Of a stretch of 64,000 bases of DNA, positions 10,587 through 20,380 are shown piece by piece. Position numbers and translations under genes: made by a program. The DNA comes from Henckelia pumila (lineage: Eukaryota; Streptophyta; Magnoliopsida; Lamiales; Gesneriaceae). Positions within the stretch are counted from its first letter, which is position 1, and each line of letters begins with the position of its first letter. The notes beneath the pieces were generated by a model. It ran no database searches. It was not told where the DNA came from and saw only the letters and a list, made by a program, of their open reading frames with translations. The stretch spans positions 5,332,001-5,396,000 of the forward strand of contig NW_027331831.1 in assembly GCF_033568475.1 (NCBI RefSeq), written 5' to 3'.

Positions 10587-12050
10587 CTAAGATCCTGAAA
10601 ATGCACATGTATGAAAAGGTGTTGTCGCAGGGTGTTGGAAACACTCCTGACAACATCTCGGTTCTGTATATAATGCACACATACTGAGAGACTTCCTTAG
10701 ACTGGAAAATCTCTCGAAATCCAAAGCTTTTGTGAATATATCAGCTAATTGGTTATTAGTTCCAACAAACTCAATTAAGATCATGCTTTTCTCGACCAAA
10801 TCTCGAATGAAGTGATGTCTAATGTCAATGTGTTTGGTTCGAGAGTGTTGTACTGAATTTTTGGATATATCAATGGCACTAGAATTATCACAGTAGACAA
10901 TTGGAGTATCACTCTTAACACCATAATCATTTAGCATTTGATTCATCCAAAGGAGTTGAGAGCAACAACTACCAACAACAACATACTCAGACTCGGCAGT
11001 AGACAGTGAGACATAATTTTGTTTCTTACTATACCTTGACACTAAGTTATTCCCCAAGTAGAAAAATCCTCCCGAAGTACTCTTTCTCTCATCTAAATCC
11101 CCAGCCCAATCAGTATCACTAAATACTACCAAGTTCGAATTGGTTTCTTTAGTGTACCATAAACCCAAATTCAAAGTATCAGCCACATATTTCAATATAC
11201 GTTTTACGGCCTTCAAGTGAGTAACTTTTGGGTTAGACTGGTATCTAGCACACAAACAAACACTATACATGATATCAGGTCTAGTAGCACTTAAATACAA
11301 AAGACTACCAATCATGCTTCTGTAGAGGGTGTTGTCAACACCTTCGGCAACATCCTCCCTAGACAATTTTTCATTAGACCCCATAGGCGTGCGCATGTGT
11401 GTAGTGTTGTCATTCAGAAACTTCTTCACAAGATTTTTAGCATACTTGCTTTGACACAAAAATATACCATCATGCACTTGTTTCACTTGCAAGCCTAAGA
11501 AATATGTTAACTCACCAACCATGCTCATCTCAAATGTAGAAGACATGCACTTCACAAAATCATCAACAAGTTTATCATTTGAAGCACAAAAAATTATATC
11601 ATCCACATAAATTTGGCAAATTAAGATATTACCTTGAGATTTTTGCACAAACAAAGTTTTATCAACTTCACCTCTTTTGAAGCCAATATTGAGCAAGTAC
11701 TCAGTAAGTCTTCCATACCATGCACGTGGTGCTTGCTTCAATCCATACAATGCATTTTTTAACTTATACACATAATCAAGATGATTTGGATCCTCAAATC
11801 CTTTATGTTGTTTCACATAGACTTCTTCATTTAGGATCCCATTCAAAAAGGCAATTTTTACATCCATTTGAAAAAGTTTCATTCCCATGTTACACGAAAT
11901 TGCAAGCAAAAGTCGGACAGACTCAATATGGGCTACAGGAGCAAAGGTTTCATCAAAATCCACCCCTTCAAACTGTGTATACCCTTGAGCTACCAACCTA
12001 GCTTTATTTCTAATGATGTTTCCCGACTCATCAGTTTTATTCTTGAAAAT
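10587..12050 (-). pseudogene. E1 reverse transcriptase-RNase H, 5'-truncated
   Basis: The frame is open from the Ty3 junction at 12050 down to 10587. It has the Copia RT pattern: ARLVAQGYTQFEGVDFDETF, FQMDVKIAFLNG, ALYGLKQAPRAWYG, the catalytic YVDDIIF (about 11590), and YFLGLQVKQ. RNase H follows with SDTDWAGD, LSTAESEYV and YCDNSSAID, then the end motif LADIFTKALDFERFSSLRKSL. The first part of RT is missing because a Ty3 LTR starts exactly at 12051. Relative to E2, the frame runs about 30 codons longer, through the nested palindrome at 10617-10658. No internal stop is seen, but without the N-terminus, integrase and protease it cannot give a working polyprotein. Confidence 0.9.
10617..10658. 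repeat. Nested palindrome at the E1 pol 3' end
   Basis: AGGTGTTGTCGCAGGGTGTT... pairs with CAACATCT; the core is GGGTGTTGGAAACACTCC (10630-10647). It corresponds to E2 35285-35326. A further, single-core copy inside RT at 11327-11355 corresponds to E2 34566-34592. Confidence 0.8.
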
Positions 12051-13519
12051 TGTAGTAACCCAGATTCTATTTTAAGATAATAATATGATAAACATGATTA
12101 AGGGTTGGTAATTAATCAATTTCGGAGTGTTATTGGACTTCGGAAGAGAATATGAGCTTTCGACTTTGGGCCGGATCGGAAGCTCCGAACCCAAATCGGA
12201 AGCTCCAATTCTAGCCACTTCGGAACCTCATCGGAAGCACAGAGATCGGAAGCTCCGATCCTGGAACGGAATTTCCGATCTCCGGCTGCCAGTAATGCTC
12301 GGTGACTCAGCCGCGAGTTTTGACAAGTGTTAAACGTAGAGCAGATCGGAAGCTCCGATCGCCCGATCGAAAGTTCCGATCCCGACGTGTCACACATGCA
12401 TGCAATGAGCTGGATCGGAAGCTCCGATCCTGAAATTGGAAGTTCCGATCCTGGCCGGGAATTTTGCCTATAAATAGGGCTTCTCAGATTCATTTCTAAA
12501 TACGAATTCCCGAGTTTCTTTCTTCAGTTATATAGTGTGAGATATACACTTGAGGGCCCTATCGATTATAATAGAGGTTCTGGAATAACCAAGGTGTGGT
12601 TATAGTCATCCGGGACTAGCGACTTCAAAGGGCTAACTACGGACGAAGGTATGGTTCGGGAATCTATTTAAGTTTTGGAAGTACTTATTAGCTTAGTTAA
12701 GGCTTATAGAATTTATGTAGTGATACAGTGAACTTTTGAATATAGGCTTGGAACCTAGGATCTTACTTTACTTGAACTAGCCTAGAGGTACGTACATATT
12801 GATTGAGATTGCCAGCGAGTATACATGTTTATATGTTGCATTTATTTGGCATTATTATATAGCATGATGTATGATTTACCATTTTCTATACTCATATGTC
12901 ATGTGCATATACACGTTGAGCCTATACCTTGTTATACCTGACTATAGAGCCGCTCAGCTCTATACTCGATAGTCTGTCACTGAGAGTACCGCGATGGCGG
13001 GGGCATTTATGTCTGTCTACTCTGGTGTACTAGACGAGTGTGGTTGCACCCAGAGGTTGATCCGTGCGGTGGCAGCACTCATGTGGCGCCGGTTCTGAGA
13101 CTGATTTTTCGGATGACCCGTTACCAGTCATCATGTCGCATGAATCATATATTTACGTGTACTCATGTTTATGTACTGGGCGTTAGCGCTCACGTCCTAG
13201 TTGTTATCTTGGACACCCTATTCCATGGGGCAGGTCGCAGGATGGACGGAGCTGGTAGTTCAAGGCAGGACTAGGGAGCAGGAGCCTTGAGGATTTTTAT
13301 TATACAGCAGGATTCGATATAGCTGTATAATGTTTAATGTTTAAGGTTTCGATTTGGTTGTATCACTACAGATTTAAGCCTGGATTATGTTCCTAAGCTG
13401 ATATGTAAATTATGGTTTTGTTTCCGCATGTTTTACTCTGTTAAGTTATTTTGTTGTATTAAGTTTAATGCATGCTATTAGTTGCTAGTTAGTAGGTGAT
13501 ACTATGCAGGGTCACTACA
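12051..13519 (+). repeat. 5' LTR of the nested Ty3 element (1469 bp)
   Basis: It runs from TGTAGTAACC to GGTCACTACA, with near-complementary ends (TGTAGT...ACTACA). It is followed after four T's by the primer-binding site. The solo LTR at 1545-3046 is a diverged relative in the opposite orientation. Confidence 0.9.
12174..12450. repeat. Array of eight palindromes, GATCGGAAGCTCCGATC type
   Basis: Copies lie at 12174-12188, 12195-12207, 12244-12260, 12265-12280, 12344-12360, 12365-12381, 12413-12429 and 12435-12450. Three are the full 17-mer; the rest have one to four changes. The arms TCGGA/TCCGA are constant and the spacer is mostly AGC. The array lies in the first third of the LTR, where U3 regulatory sites are expected. 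Confidence 0.9.
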
Positions 13520-13523
13520 TTTT

Positions 13524-13535
13524 TGGTATCAGAGC
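13524..13535 (+). promoter_or_regulatory. Primer-binding site of the Ty3 element (initiator tRNA-Met type)
   Basis: TGGTATCAGAGC lies four bases after the LTR. This is the usual plant retrotransposon site complementary to the 3' end of initiator methionine tRNA. Confidence 0.95.
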
Positions 13536-13623
13536 ATGCTTAGATTTTGGGATTACTACTTGGGATTTAGTCTTGAGTAATTCTTGCGCATTTGGGATTT
13601 TAATGTGCAATTCTTTTCAGGAT

Positions 13624-14556
13624 ATGGCTGACGAGAGTCACGGTAGTGTTGGCCAGGGAGGTGGTCATCATCATCGTCATCATCGCCATCATGATGATCA
13701 ACATCGTCATCATGAGGGTAGACGTCGCTACTCTATCAATAAGTTCATGCAAGTAGGACCGAAACCCTTAGTAGGAGGCGAGAATCCTGAACAAGCTAGA
13801 AGCTGGATGTCTAAACTCGAGAGTACTTTTCGTGCTTTCGATTGTACTGAGGATCATAAATTGGAAGTTCTAGAATTTGTTCTAGAGGATCGAGCATGTT
13901 TTTTGTGGGATGCCAAAGCTGCTCAGGCACGTACTGAGAGAGGACAGGTGACTTGGGGGGATTTTTTTTGGGAGTTCCAGAAATTGTATTTTCCTCCGGC
14001 TGTTCGCCAAGCACGATCTATGGAGTTGCTTACTCTGAGACAAGGATCAATGACTATTGATCAATATCAGCAACGATTTCTTGATCTGCTACCTTTCAGT
14101 CCTCATATCAATGAGAGTGATGCGTCGAAGTATGATATCTTTCTACAAGGTTTGAACCAAGATATCTGCGCTCAGGTTGTCATCTGTGATGACCCGATAT
14201 CTTTTGAGACTTTGGTGAACCGTTGCCGTCTTGTGGAGACTAGCAACAGGTGGGCACAGATGATGATGACAGGACAGCCTAGTGGATCTTTTGATCCTCG
14301 AGCTCAATCTGTTGTGCAATCTGGACCTACGTCTTCTTCTACTCCTACTACTTCATCTGGATCTCGTAGTTCACGGGGTATTTTTTTTTTTGGAAAGAAG
14401 AAGAAGAAGGAGGAATTTTGTAGCCATTGTGGAGGGAAGCATCCTGCAGCTTCATGTCGGAGAGCTACTGGGGCTTGTTATATTTGTGGGCAGCAGGGAC
14501 ATCTGCGGAGAGATTGTCCTCAGCGCATGGGTTCTGCTAGTGGATCGGGATCCTAG
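13624..14556 (+). CDS. Ty3/gypsy Gag polyprotein (N-terminal part, ends at an in-frame TAG)
   Basis: I chose the ATG at 13624 (MADESHG) because the upstream ATG at 13504 lies in the LTR. A histidine-rich N-terminus is followed by the Retrotrans_gag core: ARSWMSKLESTFRAFDC, RACFLWDAKAAQ, then FPPAVRQARSMELLTLRQG. Two zinc knuckles follow, CSHCGGKHPAASC (one residue short of the standard spacing) and canonical CYICGQQGHLRRDC. The frame stops at TAG (14554-14556), and a second TAG occurs at about 14663. The same frame then reads toward the protease (AGTFLLCGIPA) and is cut before the catalytic Asp. The Gag type suits a chromovirus-like clade, but without an integrase chromodomain this cannot be confirmed. 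Confidence 0.85.
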   Translation: MADESHGSVGQGGGHHHRHHRHHDDQHRHHEGRRRYSINKFMQVGPKPLVGGENPEQARSWMSKLESTFRAFDCTEDHKLEVLEFVLEDRACFLWDAKAAQARTERGQVTWGDFFWEFQKLYFPPAVRQARSMELLTLRQGSMTIDQYQQRFLDLLPFSPHINESDASKYDIFLQGLNQDICAQVVICDDPISFETLVNRCRLVETSNRWAQMMMTGQPSGSFDPRAQSVVQSGPTSSSTPTTSSGSRSSRGIFFFGKKKKKEEFCSHCGGKHPAASCRRATGACYICGQQGHLRRDCPQRMGSASGSGS

Positions 14557-14728
14557 GTTGGATCTAAGGCTTCTACTTTTCCACGTCAGCAGCCAGCACC
14601 ACAGAGTTCTTTTGGTTATCGTCCCCAGACTCAAGGGCAGGTGTTTGCTCTGTCTCAGGAGTAGGCTACTGAGGGAAGCGATCGCATGTTGGCAGGTACC
14701 TTTCTGTTATGTGGTATTCCTGCACTTG

Positions 14729-15405
14729 AAGGGCTATTGATTTTCCTTTATCCTTCTCTTGTTCTGAATTGTTCATATCAAAAACTTGAAGGATGCTAAT
14801 CAGTTCAGTCATCTTCATCTTTGAAGTGTCTTTTATTTCTTCAAGCGCCCAAATCTTCCCATTGAATTTTTTAGGCAAGGATCGAAGCACCTTGTTTACC
14901 ATAGTTTCACTAGCAATAGGTCCTCCAAGAGCATGCACCTCTGTAGCTATCTCCCTAAGTTTCTTATTATAATCAGCAATAGTTTCATTCTCATCATCCT
15001 GATATTCTCAAATCTTCCATTTAACAATCTCAATCTTGTTCTTCTCACGCTATCAGTTCTTTCACAGTGTTCTTGAAGAGCATCCCATGCATCTTTAGCA
15101 ATAGTGCAGTCAGCTATGATTCCATACATCCTCATATCCACAGTTGCAAAAATTGCATTGAGTGCTTTAGCATTGTAGCTTGAACTTTGTGTTTCCTCGG
15201 CAGTCCAAGTTTCTTCTTGCTTGATGATATAGTCTCCATCTTCATCTAGCGTCTTTGGAGGAGTCCAACCATTCAGAATACTTTGCCAAGCACGAACATC
15301 CATAGCCTTAATAGTATATCGCATCCTATTCTTCCATAGTGTGTAATTCGTGCCATCAAGAACCGGAGGTTTCAAGAACGAATTCGCAACAGACGATGAG
15401 TCCAT
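14729..15405 (-). pseudogene. E1 Gag N-terminal region (Copia, UBN2/DUF4219 type), broken
   Basis: The start is MDSSSVANSFLKPPVLDG, with the Copia Gag signature PPVLDGTNYTLWKNRM, the downstream ALNAIFATVD, and DSVRRTRLRLLNGRFE. A frame change near 15000 moves the rest to another frame, where GGPIASETMVNKVLRSLPKK and KDKGKSIALQV are readable. At 14729 it meets the Ty3 fragment. E2 31180-31640 is the equivalent. The zinc knuckle is not present. Confidence 0.85.
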
Positions 15406-15463
15406 CTTATTCCCTGTAATAAAATAAACAAACCAAGATCAGTTCTTAGTGTATCAAGAATAT

Positions 15464-15476
15464 GGCTCTGATGCCA
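15464..15476 (-). promoter_or_regulatory. E1 primer-binding site
   Basis: Two bases after the 5' LTR the minus strand reads TGGCATCAGAGCC, close to the initiator tRNA-Met complement used by most plant Copia elements. Confidence 0.8.
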
Positions 15477-15478
15477 CT

Positions 15479-16219
15479 TGTAAGGGAATTGGGGTTGCAC
15501 ATAAACAGTTTGAGGTGTTGTCACACTACAATAACATCTTGAGTAATTTGCAGCGGAATATAATTAAAGCATAAATAAAATAAACAAGCAACCAAATAAA
15601 TAAACTCAAATGACCGCCTCAGGGCAAAACTTCATTAGAAAACTTTCAAAGAGTTTTACAAACCCTAAAACTAGTGATTATTGAAAAACTCAATTTCTCA
15701 AAACAAGTGAGAAAATAAATAGTAAAAGTTCTCCTAAAACATTTTATATGAAATAAAATAACAAAAACGAAGTAAGGAGAAAAATCTTGAAGCCAACAAC
15801 ACGTGAGACGAAAACACTCTTCGATCAACTATCTTCGAGTGTTATTCACGGCTTCAAGCAATCACGACCGATACAAGCTTCAGCAGCTCTTTCTCAACGT
15901 ACGTATATTGAAGCTTAAGAAACTCACAGTCTCTCTCTTTCAATATATATACTTGAATCCTTCCTTGTAGATATTTTTTTGTAGAGATAGGATTCTAGAT
16001 CTTGTTTCTTTTTAATCAAGTCAAATCTACATAGTAAAGGAATTAAATATTACAAATAAGATAATAAATATTATGATAAACTTAATCATATCTCAAATCA
16101 AGTTAAACAAGAAAGTAAATAACTTATTCAAAATTACTTCATGTCCAAAAATGGCAAAAGATATTTAAATAAAATATTTTCAAAATAGTATAATTTTAAG
16201 GAATAAAATATTCCTTTCA
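15479..16219 (-). repeat. E1 5' LTR (741 bp)
   Basis: Same sequence as 6568-7352 with scattered substitutions and two deletions. One removes the centre of the nested palindrome (near 15518), and the other removes about 28 bp near 15614. The TSD candidate GGAAG follows at 16220-16224. Confidence 0.9.
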
Positions 16220-16803
16220 GGAAGAGATGAAGTAAAGATGAAATGAACATTCTCTATACACTTGCTTGGTATGACATTTGATTGAAAATTCACATTCCAA
16301 TGGAGATTTATATTTCTATAACCGTCAAAACGATTAGGCTAGTTGGGCCAACCTGCTCCACCATAAAATAGGTACGTAGACTGGGTTATTAATTTAGGTC
16401 TCTTCAAAGGCGGGCCACGAGTTTGGATGGACCAGCTAGCCTTAAAAAACATATGTTATTGTATTATTTCATGGTTTATATATGTTGATAAGTTTTGAAA
16501 AGATTTATGAATGATTGATTAGTTTTGAATAATTTAAATTTTTTTAATAGATTATTATATTTGATGAAATACGAAAGATTTATATTATTTACTAATAATT
16601 AATGGTGGACACTTTATAACATGAATATTACTCGTAGTCACTTTAAGAAACCGTTTAGTTTCATGGATGAGATGTATGATAGATGAATATAAATGTGATA
16701 AAAACATGATGAAAAATATTTATATATACTAATCGAACCAAATGATAACATTGTAAAATATTTTTATTTCAATAAAATTGAGTTTAGTTCAACCATTCAC
16801 TCA
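16220..16803. other. Intergenic sequence between E1 and the XTH gene
   Basis: No ORF or known element is recognised. From about 16738 it matches the sequence downstream of the XTH relic at 3052, so duplication unit B starts here or slightly earlier. Confidence 0.6.
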
Positions 16804-18783
16804 TTATGCATTAAGTGGGCATTCCGGTTTCCAAGTAGTTTTGCTAGAACAATAATCATAAAACATATAAGATTTCCTGTATTTATCCATTTGTTGTTTC
16901 TGTGATGCACTTAACTCCCAATATTTAGGCTTGTTCCAAAAATAGATCTGCGAAGAACAGTAGGAAATGTTCTTGGATTTAGCCCGCGCCGAACACGCAG
17001 TGAAACCGAAATCTTGATATTGTGCTATGAAAGGGGCTTGGCTCCATTTAACCGGGCCTGCGAATGGTGCATTCCATATGCTTGCATCTACATGCATCGC
17101 CTTGTTTGGAAATGCTATCCCTTTGGCACTATTGTTCTTGAATACTCTTATGGGAATGCCATCCACCATGAATCTAAAATCACATTCAACACATATGAAT
17201 GTTATTATATACAACATTTCGTGCTAGGATCAAATAAAGGTTTCTATTTTTTTTAAAAAAATATATTAAATTTAGTTCTTAATTCAAAAGTTGGCTAAGG
17301 TGCATGTCAAAATTAGGAAAAATAAATTTTTTGGTCCAGTAACTTTACTTTGGGTTTTGGTCCATTAACTTTTTCGATGTGGATTTTGGTACACTAATTT
17401 TGTATTTTCAGTATTTTTTGGTCCAACTGCATATGTGTCAGCTTATGATTGGTCCATGTCATCATTTTGGACCAATAAAAAATTGACACGTATGCAGTTA
17501 GACCAAAAAATACTGAAAGTGCAAATTAAGTGTACCAAAACTCATATCGAAAAATTTAATAGACCAAAACCAAAACATGGATATGGACAAGTTAACATAC
17601 CAAAAAACTTATTTTTTCTCAAAATTAGTGGATTTAAGCATCACGTCTAAACTGAGACACTTACATTATTTGATGTGAGTTCCAGATAATTTGGTACAAA
17701 TGAAAATCTTTGGATGGATCATACCAAAGATGAAAGCGTTGCTCTCTCTGCCCTCCGTCGTTAAGGAAAATATTCGTTTGTACCCTTCTATCCACACCCC
17801 AAAACTCGAAATCGAGCTCGAAATGGTTCCCCTGAGGTGTGCCATCATCTGGGTTCGAAGTCAACTATCAATTGCATCAATTAACAAACATGTATAAATA
17901 AATAATCTAGATTTATATTAATGATCATATGATATATATATATATATATATTCATATATATGCCGATATTAATTATGTTGTTCGTAGTACTGTATATCTT
18001 ATTAAAGAAACCATAGCAGAAGTTAACAATTTACATAGAAGGATGTAACAATCCCTTTTGTTCTCTTATTTGGTGTCTTCAACCTTATATGGAACGACCC
18101 GGATCCGTAGTCCGATTTTGACCTAAATCCAGCACCACCTGTACATATATATATATATAGACACACACATAAATACACACACACACACAAAAGGACACAA
18201 TTAATTGATTATGAATAATTTTCATGTTGTTATGTTGCAGTGTGGAAAATATTTAATACACTCTATATGCAGTATCGAGCCTTTGTCGCTTCACCAAGCC
18301 AATGAACCTCTGACTCATTCGAAAGGATCCCCTTCGGAGTCAATCTTTTTTTTTATGGATAGCTATTGGGTATTGTACCCAAATAATCGATATCTCGATA
18401 ATTGCATTATTTTCAAATCATGGGGATCGAATCATGTAGTTGACTCTGATACAAAAAAAAAAACATATACATATGTGTGTGTGTGTGTGTATTATTAATT
18501 ATGCAAAGTGTACTCTAAAAAATATAATACAAACTCAAAGAATTTTTTTTAAAAAAAAAACGAGTGATCAGAAATCAGAATAATGAAATAATAGTGAAAA
18601 AATTCATATCAAATAACCTGAGATTTTGTCCATCTTGAGTTGCACCGAAGTTCCTTGAGGATCAACCAAGAAATGATCAGTACCCCATAAATAGGTATAA
18701 TAATGATAAAAACTATTATTTGCTCCATTTGATTTCATTGGAAGAACACTGAGAATAATGGTTAATATAATTATGAAATCCAT
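16804..18783 (-). CDS. Xyloglucan endotransglucosylase/hydrolase, complete four-exon gene (279 aa)
   Basis: XTHs (glycoside hydrolase family 16) cut and rejoin xyloglucan in the cell wall. Exons on the minus strand are 18783-18618, 18138-18035, 17864-17665 and 17173-16804. All introns obey GT..AG, and the 840 nt give 279 residues, the usual family length. Residues 1-21 form a hydrophobic signal peptide (MDFIIILTIILSVLP). The catalytic strand reads HFELDFEFWG in place of the common HDEIDFEFLG. Nucleophile E106, D108 and acid/base E110 are kept, but the Asp before the nucleophile is Phe, and the usual N-glycosylation site just after is missing. The XTH C-terminal domain is present (SIWNAPFAGPVKWSQAPFIA, CSSQIYFW, YMFYDYC, WKPECPLNA). 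Intron 3 holds a MITE. A TATA box lies 69 bp upstream. It is the only intact copy in the cluster; activity is untested. Confidence 0.88.
17317..17618. mobile_element. Mutator-type MITE in XTH intron 3, 10-bp TSD
   Basis: The ends GAAAAATAAATTTTTTGG and CCAAAAAACTTATTTTTTC are inverted repeats. The flanks TCAAAATTAG (17307-17316 and 17619-17628) are a perfect 10-bp direct repeat, close to the 9-bp duplications of Mutator-like elements. Internal blocks (TTTTGGTCCATTAAC, CAGTATTTTTTGGTCCAACTG) recur inverted in the right half, so the whole 302 bp forms a long hairpin. No ORF is present. Confidence 0.85.
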
Positions 18784-18851
18784 TAAATAATAGAAATACT
18801 TAAGAAAAATAATGTGAAACTATTGTGTTATACTGTTTAGATTGTAGGTGG

Positions 18852-18859
18852 TATTTATA
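18852..18859 (-). promoter_or_regulatory. TATA box of the XTH gene
   Basis: TATAAATA on the minus strand lies 69 bp upstream of the XTH start codon, a normal distance for a plant core promoter with a short leader. Confidence 0.6.
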
Positions 18860-18869
18860 CACTCGAATA

Positions 18870-19430
18870 GAATTAATTGTTAATAGCTAATATTAGTATT
18901 GTTTAAATTTCCCATCCAGTTTTACATACATTAAAATTTAAAGTTTCTTCCCTTTATTTGCAAAATAGATATGCATTCACATAAAATCTCTACTATTTTA
19001 TAATAGTCGAGGAGCTTATAAAAACTGTCTTTGAGGACACCAACTTTATTATTTTCTTTTTTGCCCTTTCTCTACTATTTGATTTATCACTTTTCAATTG
19101 GTTTATTAACCTCTCATTTCTCATTCCACATCCCACTAACCCACTTCTTATCTTAATCCAAAAATACACGTTGAATTTGAAATCGCTTGCAATTTCTCAA
19201 CCTTTTTTCCAACCGTCTCCCATTTCTCATCGTCTTATATAATAAATTTTATTATCATTTTTAAAATTATTCTTACCTCATTTTATTCTAAGCTAACTTT
19301 CTCTATGTATATTATAAATTCAAAATAACTCATCTAAATTACATTCTATAATATTTGATATTCCCTTCAAATAAATTTGAGTTGCTAATTGCTAATATTA
19401 TTATTACAATTCAAAAAATTACTATTACTA
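18870..19430. other. Upstream region of the XTH gene
   Basis: AT-rich, no gene. The part at 18965-19000 and after 19340 is what unit A retains next to its exon-4 relic; the piece between is absent in unit A. Confidence 0.5.
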
Positions 19431-19495
<65 letters not shown>

Positions 19496-19496
19496 T
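19430..19496. repeat. (ATT)n microsatellite
   Basis: About 20 ATT units. It is the counterpart of 4852-4925. Confidence 0.95.
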
Positions 19497-19595
19497 TATG
19501 ATTATATTTTTTGATTAAGAATGTTTTTTTCCCTGCTTAATTTGGATTTTAAAATATTAAAATGTTATTAGGCAGCGTTTAATTTGCTTTGACTA

Positions 19596-19596
<1 letters not shown>

Positions 19597-19626
<30 letters not shown>

Positions 19627-19687
19627 CATACATACATACATACATACATACATACATACATACATACATACATACATACATACATAC
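19597..19687. repeat. (TACA)n microsatellite
   Basis: About 22 TACA units. The equivalent place in unit A (5019-5045) has an AT dinucleotide run, so the repeat type changed after duplication. Confidence 0.95.
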
Positions 19688-20380
19688 AATATTTAATTTA
19701 ATTTAGAAGATAAAAAAGATGAATTCACGAAATTTTTATTTTGGATTTTTTTACCGTGGATTTTACTCGATCATAAAGAACTAATTCGATTTAATTGATT
19801 TTGTACTCTCAGTATTAGGCTAGATATCGTAATTAATCTTAACACGCGACAATGATATTTTATTTTTAAAATTAGTTTTTAAATGAATTTTTATGCATTT
19901 TATATCGAATCTAAATCCTAATCTAATTTTAATATTTACATCATTGAGATAAGATTTTTTATATAATTTTGAAAATTCATTAATAGATTTAGTGATTATC
20001 AATCAAAATTATATGGTAGATTTGTAAAAATGTTGAGGTTGGAAGGAAAAATATGTGAATTAAATTGATTGGATATTTTTTTTAAAATAAAATAAATAAG
20101 ATGTGGATATATAATTTCCCACACAATCAAACAACGTTAAACAAATACACACACGCACACTACCATGTACTTATATGGCCTAATCCATATTTAATTATTG
20201 TCTATGCGTAAGACCAAGAATTTTTAGATTTTTATTTTTTTAAAATGAGAATGTCGTTGCAAAAACATAAGAAAACTATAAAATTGAAAATTGTTTGAGC
20301 AGGAATTTATCTAACTAATATATATATTTTTATGTCGTGGGATCCTGTCGTAGTTATCCTTCTATGCACACTTTGTAAAC
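19688..20380. other. Duplicated noncoding flank
   Basis: It matches 5046-5400 and 6180-6360 of unit A. No gene is seen. Confidence 0.6.

Larger units (their letters stand above)
12051..14728 (+). mobile_element. Truncated Ty3/gypsy element (5' LTR, gag, start of protease) inside E1
   Basis: The left edge is a precise LTR start (TGTAGTAACC at 12051) cutting E1 RT. The right edge, near 14728, is ragged: the Ty3 frame stops just before the protease active site, and E1 gag resumes in reverse orientation. The Ty3 pol and 3' LTR, and the E1 gag 3' part through the start of RT, are all missing. The simplest history is insertion of a full Ty3 element into E1 RT, then one deletion from Ty3 protease into E1 gag. 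Confidence 0.85.
6568..16219 (-). mobile_element. E1: Sirevirus-like Ty1/Copia element with a nested Ty3 fragment
   Basis: Two long direct repeats (6568-7352 and 15479-16219) start TGTAAGGGAATTG and end ATTCCTTTCA. The flanks GGAGG and GGAAG agree at 4 of 5 bases, a likely aged target duplication. On the minus strand the order is 5' LTR, primer site, gag (15405-14729), a gap filled by a Ty3 fragment, reverse transcriptase/RNase H (12050-10587), envelope-like third ORF (9585-7670), polypurine tract, 3' LTR. The zinc knuckles, protease, integrase and the start of RT are gone. All ORFs carry frame changes or stops. It sits in the XTH duplication and is non-autonomous today. Confidence 0.9.
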
